DNA from: Chrysopilus asiliformis
Lineage: Eukaryota; Arthropoda; Insecta; Diptera; Rhagionidae
Assembly (NCBI GenBank): GCA_964034945.1
Contig: OZ035961.1
Location: 89,778,991-89,842,990 of the forward strand
Direction of reading: 5' to 3'
Length of the DNA: 64,000 bases
Below, piece by piece: positions 1 through 11,355 of this stretch. A program made the position numbers and the translations under genes. Below the pieces are notes generated by a model. That model saw only the letters and a program-made list of their open reading frames with translations, did not search any database and was not told the DNA's origin. The first letter of the stretch is position 1; each line of letters opens with the position of its first letter.

Positions 1-888
1 ATCGCCATTCACCGCATATAATTCATATAATTCATACCTCAGTCATAATATAGCTGGACAATCTAAATTAAACTAGAACGTCTAGGAATCTATAATTCTG
101 TATGCATTCTGCAATGTATCTATTTATCCTCGGGGGCATAGATACGACCACATTAAATACATGCATATTTTATCTATGATAGACACTTTCGTAGCTGCAA
201 TAATAATAATTCATCTAGGAGACAGAGTTCTTAAAAAGTTGAAAGTGTCAATTTGGGTTGAATAGCGAACGGACAGTGGAATGATTTTCATCATTTCAAT
301 GTGGTGAGGTGCGAGAGGGTTAAATCTTGTCTAGTCGGTGATTATTATTGAATTATTCATTAAGGCGAATACTCACTTGCCCGCCGAGTTCAACGCAATC
401 CAACTGAGCCTGCGAACAGACACTTTTTTGATGTCCGTTGAATCGCCATTAGAATGTATTTTTTTCTGTTCTTTTATGGCAAAACAAATTTGCTTTTTTG
501 GGGCGACTTAAGAATTTTGCACTTTCTCACCTTAACGACCTGTCTGTGGATGGAGGAAATCTTAATCTCTGCTGCGGGCAGTGTGAAAAGTGCGCTAGGA
601 TTAACCGTTAAGAATATTTAAATTTCATGGTTGTTTTTTGCCCTCTAGAAGTCTTATGGCTCGTTTTAAGGTTATTCTGTCCGTTTACGAAATTATAGCT
701 TCAGAATTCATGATTTCGCAAAAAAAAGTGTTGGCTTAGAGTTGATTGCCACGAATCCATTTGGATTTTAAAGCGATATATTAAAATGTTGATTGTTGAT
801 TGTTGTTGATTGTGCAATTGAAAAAAGAATTTAAGACGATTTGTATTGAATGACCTTAATTTTTGTGAGGTTATCTTATCATCTTATC
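1..888. other. AT-rich intergenic DNA, no feature seen
   Basis: No reading frame of useful length, no inverted-repeat pair and no tandem repeat was recognised. Homopolymer A/T runs are frequent. Confidence 0.5.
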
Positions 889-960
889 GGCAGTGTATTC
901 CAGGTGGTAAAGTACTTGGGCAGTAATCCGGGGGTCGATGGTTCGATTCCCGACTGTACA
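889..960 (+). repeat. tRNA-like sequence, probable SINE head
   Basis: An exact RNA polymerase III B-box (GGTTCGATTCC, 940-950) lies about 35 bases downstream of an A-box-like stretch (GGTGGTAAAGTACTTGGG, 903-920). The spacing fits a tRNA-derived promoter, but no clean cloverleaf with a paired acceptor stem can be drawn. A pyrimidine-rich stretch follows to about 1060. The best reading is the head of a tRNA-derived SINE or a decayed tRNA gene. Confidence 0.5.
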
Positions 961-1073
961 ATTCTGTTATTCAAGTCCATTCAACTTGCTTAATCGACAT
1001 GCGCAGTTACTGCGTGATGCTATCTTCTTTTCTATTCTATTTCTTACCCCTTCCTCCTTAAATTATATGATAA

Positions 1074-1240
1074 GGGACTATCCATAAAATATGTCAGATT
1101 TTTATAGCGGAGCAAGGTTCTGCGGTAGTATGATGGCGGTACTAAACTTAATTTAAAAAATAGTGAAAAAGCTTGGCGGATTGTGAGGGAGGATTGTGAA
1201 AATCCTTAAATATGTGTGGGGAATTTAATGGACAGAACCC
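1074..1240. mobile_element. MITE of the GGGACTGTCCATAAA family, diverged copy
   Basis: The left end reads GGGACTATCCATAAAATATG and the right end TTTAATGGACAGAACCC, an imperfect inverted pair. It matches the better copy at 11371-11542. Single-ended relatives occur near 5017, 20270 and 33400. Confidence 0.5.
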
Positions 1241-3467
1241 AACTAATAGCACCCATTCCTGTTGACGCATTTTTCCGGGCATATCTGAAATCTTGGCCAC
1301 AAGCATTTTTCATGCAGTTTTCAATATTAGGCAAGTAGTGTCCAGTATTTCCCCTCTTCTGCTAGTTCCTGAATCTATGAAGGCATTTGAATCTAGTTTT
1401 CACAGTTAAGAAAGTCGCTCCCCTATAAAAATTTCGGCCCACTAAATTTATATAAACCTGATGACCGAAAGCCCCCTCTCCTGCTATTTTCTAAATCTCT
1501 GGGAATATTTCGACCGGATTTCTTCTCAGCTCAAGACAGTGGAGCAATTAAAGTAAAGCACGAACGGGTGTCGAATATTCTGAATAGCAAAAGTTTGATT
1601 ATCTTCTTACCTCTTAGAAAGAATTTTAATTCATTTAATATTATTTCTGTTCTGTGGAAAATTTGTGTTCTATTAAAATGCGAAATTGATTCGATGATAT
1701 TTTTGAAATTCGTAATGGGACTATTTTAGATTTGATATTAAAGCTATTTTTGTAGCTTCGCAAATATTTGATTTGGGAAAAACAATTTGATTTCTCTCTG
1801 AAAATATAATTTAAGGGGGTAGACTAGTAGAATCATAAAAAAAATCTGAATTTCAAAAATTCGAAGCTATTTCTTTTAAAATTTTCGGACCCCATTATGA
1901 AGTTTTTAGGTTTTTTAAGTAAAATTTCTCACACGATTTCAAATTTTAGTTCGCCTTTAAACTGAAAGTATTTTAAAATTTATGAAAAAAATGGTTCTTA
2001 AAATTGAAGTCATCAAAACAGCTATTATTAAAAAATTGGGGCGATTTTTTTTGTACACATGTATGGTATGTAAACAAAACTCTGAAATAACTGTAAAAAT
2101 CAAAAAAATAATTCTTGAAATAAAAATGGATTTTGAAGAGTATGGAAGATACGCTAATCTAACCCCTTAACTTATTTTTCATAATTCCGTTTGAAATTTT
2201 AAGACAAAAGTTCGTCAAAACAGTTTATTTTTACCATTTTACGCATATTTTTATTTAATAATAAAATTAAAAATTTAAAATTTGTACGTCAAACGATATT
2301 TTGATCCACAAACAATCCAAATATAAATTTTCTAATGCGTATTTATTTATCACTGGAAAACATCCAATTTAGATAACGTCAGGAAAATCAAATTCTAATT
2401 TTTCACACAATTTTAGCATTTTATTAGGAATTTTCCTTTTGATGACGATTTATCGTTAGCCATGCGCCATTTATGGAAAAATATTCTAAAGACTGTGCAA
2501 AATTAATCTAGTTACCACGTCAAGTGTATTGCGCAATGCGCACCGAAATGACAGGATATACAAAAAAAGTACAGCGTACGTACAAATCGAATAAGGGGAG
2601 AAATTTTTTATCTGTTCTAATGTACTCGTATATTGTGGACAAACTTTTTTTCCCGCTTAAAAAACAAATTAATTTGTTATGCGGAAATCAAGAGGCGAGA
2701 CTTCAATGATTTATGCAATCATTCCATGATCATTTTACAAATTGAGATTTGTACACCCTCAAAACAAAATACGTTTTAATATACGATTTGAAATGTGCTC
2801 GATTAACTATAGATACGCCATCAAATACTTTACATTTTCCTATTGTTTATAGCAGGTCCGTAGCTAGGAAGAAAGCCCCTCCCGCCCCCACCCACCGGAA
2901 ATTTATAACAAAAATATCTACAACATTCAAAAATTTTCGTCGTTTTTTTTAAATTTCTTCATATAATACTTTCCTTTAATAAAAGTTCTGCCTGCGGCGC
3001 AGTTTTTTTTTAATTTTTCCCTGCGGCGCATTTTTTTTATATACCGAGGAACTAAGCCATTATATCTTTTAATCTATTAATCACATACACAAATTTAGAA
3101 AAAAATATCTGAACGACCATTTCAATATTTCCTTCCATCATATTTGCCCTGTGTAAACATGACGTTATTTCATTCGTTACTTCAAAGTTTATGGGTGACG
3201 GACGAAGTGGGAATGATTCCGAACGTCATTTCCACTGCATCTCGCACGCACAATCTTTGGAGTAACGAATGAAAAAAAAATATCGTGTCTAACATTATAT
3301 AGTATATGGACCAAAGACATTATATTGAGAGATTGCCAAAGTGATATAAATTCGCGGGCACATATTTTCACAGCCGACGCCACCGAGGACGCTGCTCGAA
3401 ATCACCACTTTGAATAATAAAATGAGGAGATTCGCGAAAGCTTTATGTTGTGCTATAAGAAATTAGT
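1241..3467. other. AT-rich intergenic DNA
   Basis: No gene is supported; the open frames are short and low complexity. The only recurring motif is TGCGGCGCA beside T-runs (about 2992-3035), which recurs elsewhere in the window. Confidence 0.5.
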
Positions 3468-3471
3468 TTAA

Positions 3472-3926
3472 AGGCTTTCCTCCATTACCATGACTTCTGT
3501 AACTGCAAAAAAATGAAGAAAACTAGAGCAAGATAGACTTATGTAGATCTAAAAAGGAATGACTGAATACAAGTTAAACGCTATCCCTTCCAGTTTTACA
3601 ATTTTATAGCAATCATATCAAACCTTATGCTATGAATATAATGTTCAAATTGGCATGGTAACAAAGCTTTTGACTATGCATGCGAAGGAGAAAAATGACA
3701 TCACGCTATAATAACAGTTTGAATGTGTCCGTGCTTACTATTCACTTACAGGGACAATGTATGATTGTGTAGAAATCGCCATAAAAAAAACAGGGGAAAT
3801 TATTCTTGCAGTTGCCGACAAATTTTTGCAGTTGATTCTTATCTCCCTTTCTCGTCAACGTATCTTCACATAAATGTGTCTCTACTTTTTTTGCAGTTGC
3901 CGAAGTCATGGTAATGGAGGGCGACC
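3472..3926. mobile_element. Non-autonomous TIR element, possibly TTAA-inserting
   Basis: Long inverted ends: CCTCCATTACCATGACTTC near 3480 and its complement near 3903-3921, each followed inward by (G)CAACTGCAAAAAAA-type sequence, about 34 bp per arm. TTAA flanks both sides (3468-3471 and 3927-3930), which would fit a piggyBac-like insertion. The outermost 9-10 bases match poorly, so the exact ends and superfamily are uncertain. The interior repeats a TTTTTGCAGTTG motif and has no coding capacity. Confidence 0.5.
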
Positions 3927-3930
3927 TTAA

Positions 3931-5016
3931 GTTGTTTAAATTCATGCTTAACACGCTAAAAAAATTGTATGTTTCTTCAAATATGATTGAATTTGGTTCT
4001 GAGAATCCTAGAAGCAATCTCTCCCCCCGATAAGAAATCCCGGTTACGAGCCTGGTTTATAGTGATGTTAGGAAGCTCCGTTTTACACCCTCTATTCGAA
4101 TAAGATAACCTAAAAACCAAAGAACATACAGCAGAAATTTTCTCGGCCATCAAGGCGACTTTCAAATTGACTTTCGTCTAATTTGTTATTCTAAATATAT
4201 CACAAATAAATCGACATGAAAACACTCCATCATAATCACATCTTTAGCCACAAAACATTTAACGTCTGTCTGGCTTGAGTCGGGATGATCTACACCGAAT
4301 CCGTTCATTTTATTATCAGAATACAACGTTTTTTTTTTGCTTGAAACAAACCTAATAAATATGAGTATTATTACTGCAATGATGATATAAATGCATCCGT
4401 CTAATAGTAATAATAATAAAAATCATGATAAACGTCTTGTTTTTCAGTATTACATCATAAGCAATTTCGAATTCTGTATGTTACCGTTTCGCGTCGAGGA
4501 TCATATCGTTAACCCTTTCTGTATGGATGGTCCCGTCCAGCTAATAATTTGATTTTATCCCATGATCGAATTAGGAAAACAAGCAGCGATTATCGTCACC
4601 AGACGATACATATATGCAAAGACTATTATTTTTATTTTCATTGGTGGACTCTTTTTATTTGGAAAATTTTACATATTCAGATTTTCCACGCTGGACGACT
4701 GCGTCATCGATGTCGCTTGATGTTTTGTTTGTTTCTTTTCGAGTCTGAGAATTACTTGCTCAGAACTGAGCATACGGAGAAATATGTAAAAATATACTTA
4801 TTTGTAATGGACTTCGATATAGACATTGAAATTATGGACAATGTATAGGAGATCCAAAGACAAAAGAGGAGAGATTCATTTCAAAGGAAAAGCGTTCTTA
4901 AAAAACGATTTCATTTCAAGCATTGGGAATTTCCAAAAATTTAGAAATCTGAGACGCTGACTTAGGGATTTTAGATGTTATGGCGAATAAACCGAAATTA
5001 ACTTTAAATCACAGGC
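3931..5016. other. Intergenic DNA, nothing recognised
   Basis: AT-rich and largely non-repetitive within this window. Small open frames (for example 4549-4848) have no recognisable motif and are not called. Confidence 0.45.
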
Positions 5017-5075
5017 TGTCCATAAATTACGTCACCCTAGTTTTCGACTTTTCGAACCCTCCTCCTCCCTCCCTC
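5017..5075 (+). repeat. Fragment of the GTCCATAAA MITE family
   Basis: The string GGCTGTCCATAAATTACGTC is followed by a C/T-rich tract with TTCGAACCCTCC, as in the copies at 11371 and 20270. No matching right end was found, so only one end is called. Confidence 0.45.
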
Positions 5076-5507
5076 CGATCGTACTATCCTTGCCAAACTT
5101 TGATCTATACAAAATATGATGCATTTTTTAATTTGATCAAAAATGCTTTGTTGGTAATTTCACGAGGTGAATAAATCCACGAATGTAAATAATAACAACT
5201 CCACGTGACTACAAAAAAAAAATTGCGAAAATTTCCAAATAAATTGAATAACAGCAAATATATTGTAAAACATAAATACTCTATTTGATGACCGACAAAA
5301 TGGAGAAGGATTGGTCCGATTTGATTTTGATGTATGAAACGGTTATATAAAATTATATTTCAAACACATTTTGTTTCTATAAATTTTTCGATACGATCCA
5401 CAGTTTTCGAGAAAACAGGAAAAAGATATTCCATTTAAAAGATGAGTGGTCCAACTGGATTTTGATGTATAGATAAGTTATGTACCACTCCTCTGCAATT
5501 TTTTTAA

Positions 5508-5754
5508 CACATTCACCACTCAACGTCACGTATATGTGACGTTGTAGTTTTCCCTGAAACTCACGTCACACATATGGGTCACATTTTATTAAAAATGTAA
5601 TGTGACACTAATCCTACTAAAAACTCAAGTCACATTTAACTGTCTCAGAGATATCTGTCCCAAATATGTGACATGCAGTTTCTCTTAGAAAAAATGTTCA
5701 AAAAATCACAAAAAATCAAAAAAGCACTCAAAAAATACGTGAGCGGTGAACGTG
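5508..5754. mobile_element. piggyBac-like MITE (TTAA TSD)
   Basis: Flanked by TTAA at 5504-5507 and 5755-5758. The ends read CACATTCACCACTCAACG and the complement of CACGTTCACCGCTCACG. The interior holds palindromic CGTCACGTATATGTGACG and several related TCACAT/ATGTGA motifs. TTAA target duplication is the piggyBac signature; no transposase is encoded. Confidence 0.7.
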
Positions 5755-5904
5755 TTAATACGACCCATCGTTTTCGAAAAAATTGCAAAAAACTGTTTCG
5801 TTTGTACGGGAGAGGGGGGCAAGAATAGCTCGATTTTGCTCGTTCAAAAACTTAACCTTGACATTTCATGAAACGCAACTGTCCAACATTTCAAGTCTTT
5901 AGAT

Positions 5905-6135
5905 CAGTGCTCCGCAACCAGTGTGCCGCGGCACACTGGTGTGCCGGGAAATAATATTAGGTGTGCCGCGGTAAACATTTCAAAAAGCTATTTAATAATT
6001 CTTTCAGGATTTTTTTTAATTTTTTCATTATAAATATTTTATACACAAATTTTTTTATATTTTTTTTGTGGTGTGCCCCGGATTTCCAGAAAAAAAAATG
6101 GTGTGCCGTATGCAAATAAAGGTTGCGGAGCACTG
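5905..6135. mobile_element. hAT-like MITE, 231 bp
   Basis: A perfect 15-bp TIR (CAGTGCTCCGCAACC and its complement) is bounded by a perfect 8-bp duplication, CTTTAGAT, at 5897-5904 and 6136-6143. The CAG start and 8-bp TSD are diagnostic of hAT. Immediately inside the left end lies a GTGTGCCGCGGCACAC palindrome, and GTGTGCC recurs four more times. It is inserted in the R1 repeat. Confidence 0.88.
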
Positions 6136-6650
6136 CTTTAGATCAATACTTTCGAAACTTATGGTTTTCAAAGGCAGAGACAGGGACAAACATACGGATG
6201 GACATGCGAAAATCAAAATATTTTGTCATCCCAAACACCCTGGTGTAGTCAATTTTTGTGTCCAACGATTGTTTCGATGCATTACAAACGGTATACTAAT
6301 TCTAATATACTACTATATGATATATCATATGGAGTTTAATAAAAAGCGCAACACCGAAGTTGACGATAGATTCTGATGGACAATTCCAGAACTTGATCAT
6401 CAATTTCTGGATTTCAAAATTGATCATCAATTTCTTGACTAAAGAAACAGAAAACTCAGCAGTTCTAAAGCTGGAAACGAATTTAAACAAAAAAAAAATT
6501 TTGGATGTTTAGAAACGTATATCGAAAACGGAAAATATTTTTTCTGAAACTTTTTGATGGTCGGTAGGAAACAATAGATTAACAGTGGGGTGTCACAAAT
6601 CTGAACTTCTATATGTTGATTATGTTGACGAAAAAATAAGTAGTATGTAG

Positions 6651-6846
6651 TAGGGATGTCAAATTTTTGAAAAACACCGGTTTTCGGTTAAACCGGTTTT
6701 TAAGACTTCGGTTTAAACCGGGCCGGTTTCACCGAATCCAAAAAATCGGTTATTAAAAACATCGAAAAACCGTTTTGTTTAAACCGGTTAACCGAAGCAA
6801 AAACACCGGGTAACCGGTTTAACCGGTTTTTTTTTTGACATCCTTA
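6651..6846. mobile_element. hAT-like MITE with AACCGGTT clusters, 196 bp
   Basis: The TIR is TAGGGATGTCAAA/TTTGACATCCTTA, with a perfect 8-bp TSD GTATGTAG at 6643-6650 and 6847-6854. The interior is almost entirely overlapping ACCGGTTT/AAACCGGT motifs in both orientations, which can form several alternative hairpins. Non-coding. Confidence 0.82.
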
Positions 6847-7338
6847 GTATGTAGTTCCCTACACAGTAGAAAATTTAGGTTGATTTTTTTAATTCACTCC
6901 TAACTGAATTGAGTTAAAATTTTAAACCAAAAAGTTTAGAATTTGTGAACAACAAAATCACAGGCTAATATACAGTGGGTTCAAAAATTCAGGTCATGAA
7001 CTAAGTCTATTTGACATTTTTTATTTTCAATAATGAAGCGCTCATACCCGGATCCATATTGGGGAAAATAATTGTTAGGTATTGTAGATAATAATGGAAA
7101 TTTTTAGTGTTTGGAATGTGATTACATTTGCAAAAAAAAAATTTGACCGCTATTATAATGTTTTGCTACTCTATGTTTCTAATGTTTCGCCAGTGTCGAC
7201 TCTTTTCTCTCCATATTTGTGAGAACAATTAAAAAAATAGGACAAAAAAGTAAAAAAATAAAAATGTCGAAAGTTTTTTTTTAAATAAAAATTGTGTTCA
7301 TATGACATCAGTTTGTCACTGAGAACGTGAGTGTGCCA

Positions 7339-7610
7339 CACTCAGAAAAATGTCCAGGTCAACTTTTTGTCAGGTTAACTCTGACCTTACAGAGGTGTCT
7401 GTAAGCCAGCTAGCGGTCAGAGTTAACCTATCTAAGGTCAACTCGTGAAGCTCCCAATGCCCTACTTCACCTGCTGGTGGCTTAATTTCAGAATTTCTCC
7501 GACCACAGGTCAACTCAGTTTTACTTGCCCACATGCAGGCGAACGCGCGCCTGCCCGAGGCCAATTACGCCGTATGTAGGTCGTCGAGTTAGCCTCCATT
7601 TTTCTGAGTG
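7339..7610 (+). mobile_element. CACT-ended MITE, copy 1 (272 bp)
   Basis: The TIR is CACTCAGAAAAATG/CATTTTTCTGAGTG. The flanking dinucleotide CA occurs on both sides, a possible 2-bp TSD. Near-identical to the inverted copy at 20988-21259, which has the same length. The ends and short TSD suggest a CACTA-like (EnSpm) derivative, but superfamily assignment is inference. An open frame inside is shared by both copies and has no recognisable domain. Confidence 0.75.
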
Positions 7611-8414
7611 CACTCTCTCAATTTTGTTTTTGTGTGCAATAAGAGACCAAAAAATGGGGAGTAGTGGTAATTCAATACATATAAATTGCACATATCTGCT
7701 CTAAAGTATAAAATTTGGTTTTTAACGTTTAAATTCTCAACGAAGTTGGTTTAAAAATGCATATTTAAACTCTAAAAAGTTAAAAAACTCAACCTAGAAG
7801 TTTAAAATGTTTGTAGCTCGGGATAAAAACTTTTCCAAATTTATATTTTTAAGTTTATCATACCGGGTGCATTTCAGACATTTAAATATACTTCTTTTGC
7901 TTAACTTAAACAAAAAATAGTCGGACTGATGTGAGTGGATTTAGATTTATCTCCCTAGTTTGTTGATTATAACTGAGTTTGTTTAGATTGGACTAACTAA
8001 TAGTGCATTGTTTTTCATCAACACGCGATCTTAAAGCGAACGGCTATGATATTCATGCTCACACTTGGGTGTCTATAGATGAGATAAACTTCATCAGACA
8101 CTATTAGAGGGTTAAATGGCACATATATGGTCGTCTCGATAAACAAAATGTCTAATCCTTAATTTGATTATGCAACTGGTTTAACCTACTTTACTTTATG
8201 CTGATCACAGAATCATTAGATGGGAATTGTTTTCATTTAATAAAATTGTTATTTGTTGTTCTGTCTGTTGGTCTTTTTTTCTGTTATTTTTAGCGTGAAT
8301 GAATAATACCAGATTATTTCGCATAAGACTGCTGTTTTTCTGGTTTCCTTCACGTGATTTTAAAGAAATGTTTAAGCGGCTTCCAAAACGAAGTTTACAT
8401 TTTTGGTTTTATAT

Positions 8415-8915
8415 ACCCGTATGGTGAAACCAAAGGGTACATTAAATTTGCCTTACCGTTTGTAACGCCAAGATCACGTCATCACACACAAAAATGAATT
8501 ACACCAGTGTGTTTAGAATCATAAAAAAATTGAATTTTGCATGTCCGTCCGTCCGTCCGTCTGTCTGTCCATCTGTGGCGCGGATTGCGGGCGCACGGAT
8601 TGAGCTACAGACTTGAAATTTTGCGCAGATTCGTTTTTCGTAAAATGCGAGGCTAAGTTCGTTAATGGGCAAAAATGGACCATTAGGGGGGGTACCCCCC
8701 ATACGAACGAAAATGTTTTTTGCGAATATTTCAAAAACGGTGCATCTTATCAAAAAAGTTCAAGAACAAAAGTTATTTAGGATATGATTCTACACAAAAC
8801 TCCCATACATCAAAATCCGATTGGAATAAATTTTGAAAAATCTTATTGAAAAGTTTGACTTCAAAGTGGAGTTTCGATACAACTGTTCGCCGTTCACTTA
8901 AATCACCATACGGGT
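8415..8915. mobile_element. TIR-bounded R1-related element
   Basis: A perfect 12-bp inverted pair, ACCCGTATGGTG at 8415 and CACCATACGGGT at 8904, bounds about 500 bp. Inside is an R1-like unit in reverse orientation (CCATACATCAAAATCCGATT near 8805) and a GTCCGTCCGTCCGTCTGTCTG tract near 8545. No TSD was recognised. It suggests that at least some CAGACAG-tailed repeats have true transposon ends. Confidence 0.55.
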
Positions 8916-11355
8916 TTTCAATAATTGCCATATTGGCAATTATAACTTTTGTTATGTTTGTTTATAAGGGTGTTCAGTTCATGTAACAACTTGAAATTAC
9001 CCATTGCGTATTTGCATATTTGCGTATTTTTACTCACCCGGGACAAAACCTGTATTTAACCCCCCCCCCTCCTCTCACCCGTTCTAAAAAAAATAATAAA
9101 ACGCATTTTTGTGTATGCTTAGAAATCTTGAAAGATCGACCAGAGAAAATTAGTTTGTCAAAATTTTTATTTATAATTTATATAGTTAAAGATATCTTAG
9201 TGTGCAACAAAAATTGCGCCGCAGTCAAATTTTTTGTGAAAAAATGCATACAGGTAGAAAATATTGCGCCGCAGGTGAGACCCTTGCCCCTCTCGAAACG
9301 TAGCTGTACGGAGTGTTCCATGAGCGCACTTTTTAAATAATTTGTGTAAATCGATTAGCTATTCTACCGTCTTTTCACAGCAGTCTAGAGGTTGAAAATA
9401 CCGAGAATCAGTTAAAAATCAAAATTAATTTAAAAATGTGGGAGCAAATGGCAGAAAAAAAATCTTTTTCTTTTAGCTGAATTTTCCAATTTCTAGAAAT
9501 TTTCGTATTTGACGTTTGCGTGATTTCACGAAGCTGTTCGCATATACTTACAGGGGTCGTATAAAAGATATTCCATACAAATTTTGGCAGTTCGTTTACG
9601 AGGTGGTAAACTTACCCCGTTTTCCGAGATTTTTACGAGGCATTTCCGAGATTACGTGAATCTCCTTTATGTTTTTGTGAGCTACTCTTGACTTGCTAGC
9701 TGGAACTTGTTTTGAATAACGGGATTTATTTGTTGGGTGAATTCCCAAAATTTTGCGTAAAATCCATAAGCATAGTTTTCCCCTAGGAGGGCGCCTCGTT
9801 TTTCTACCCTTCGCCTGCTATTTTTGAAACAAAAAAGCCGAACACAATTACATGTGAAAATACTAATATGTTGGACCAGCTCTTTCAAAGCCTTGTATTA
9901 ATCACCCCATTACCCCCTCTTATGAAACCCTTCTCCCGCTATCGTTTAAAATAAAAGTCAAATTAAGATGAATTCTTATCAAAATATTTAACAGAAATAG
10001 TTTGAATATATTTCAAATAGCAGAGCAATTTGCCATTAATATTGATAAGATATTTGGCTATTTCTGCTTAAATCGCCAAATATCTTTCGAATTTCTGCTA
10101 ATCACATTAACTCAGCCTAAAAATATTCCAAGAATCGATAAATACCACCTCTGTGGGTTAGTTTTTTTCTACTAATTCAAGGACTTGGTAATAAATAAAA
10201 AATGAAATCAACCTGGCATTAATTTCTAATGGTGCGCTTTACCTTAATTCAAATTATTTTCCATGAACCTTAATTTAAATCGATTGAAATAGATTCAAGG
10301 AAAATGACGTCTATTGCATCGTTAACAGTCAATCAGTGGACGATTACAAAATTTTAATTTGCCAGACAGACAAATAAAATTAAATCAGTTCAAATATTTC
10401 GAAAACAATTTTAATACAAGTCAAGTAAACCATGGGTCTATTTCTAAATAAAAAGAATTCTGACGTCGATGTCGATAGTAACAAAATTTCCATCGCAAAT
10501 TCTTGAAAAAGAATTTCCCAAAAAATTCTAATTCGTAGGGAATTTTTTTGCTCCACCTTTTTTTTGCTGTATTTAGGGCGGACATTATTTTCGGCTCCAC
10601 CTCTGGTTCCACAAAAAAATCCAAAAAAATATTCTGAAGCAACTACGATTAAATATCTTTTGGTATGAAGGTTGCCAAATGGAAATTGATTTTGAAAATC
10701 TGTTCAAATTCTACTGGCCGTTTACCTCCATTTTCGCCTTGTTCCAAACAAAGTGATTTTTAAATCGGCCTTCTGACTGAATGTGGAGGATGATTAAAAT
10801 ATTTTTCCAGAAGTCGATTAGAACATCATCCAAAAAAGAATCGTGAGATAAAAGTTCAATAACTTGTTCTAGGCCAGTCAGATAAACGCAAATTGTTTAA
10901 AAAAAAGGGATTTAAAAAAATCATAAGAAAACGCTTTTCTATCTCATGGTCTATTGAGTTAATCCAACAACATGATCACCTATAAATTATGTAATTCGGT
11001 CGAAAATTTACAATTCGGTCAAACACCATCGGACCACAAAATTTTCGCCAGCCGCCTATTTTTCACGGTTCGAACTCGCACAAATTAAATTAACGCAAAA
11101 ACCCAAAAAAATTCAAATTGTTTCAATCAAGATCTAGTTCCAGATCCATATTTTAGACAGCTAATTGAAAATAGAGCCGATTTTAACACCTTGTGTGATA
11201 AAATGCGTAAATGCTGGGGTCTTTGTCAAATATTTTTGATACAAAAGAAAAAAAAACGAATTGTTTGTTAAAAACAGCCAATGCACTTTAATTTCCTCGA
11301 AAACGGTTCACTGAGCAATTACTAATTTTCAGACACTCGAGAAGCAAGTCACAGA
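8916..11355. other. Intergenic DNA with scattered repeat fragments
   Basis: No gene is supported. Contains a 22-bp palindrome centred near 8932 (ATAATTGCCATATTGGCAAT core) and two TGCGCCGCA motifs (about 9215 and 9270). The rest is AT-rich without recognisable structure. Confidence 0.45.

Larger units (their letters stand above)
5283..6335 (+). repeat. R1 repeat copy with CAGACAG-type tail, interrupted twice
   Basis: Two diverged units of about 160 bp begin with GGTCCGATTTGATTTTGATG-like sequence and contain a TTTTCGAGAAAA motif. They lead into a tail with GACAGGGACAAACATACGGATGG and GTCATCCCAAACACCCTGGTG. The same order is found at 12780-13400 and 44745-45365. A piggyBac-like MITE (5508-5754) and a hAT-like MITE (5905-6135) interrupt it; removing both restores co-linearity with the other copies. 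No coding capacity is seen. Confidence 0.7.
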
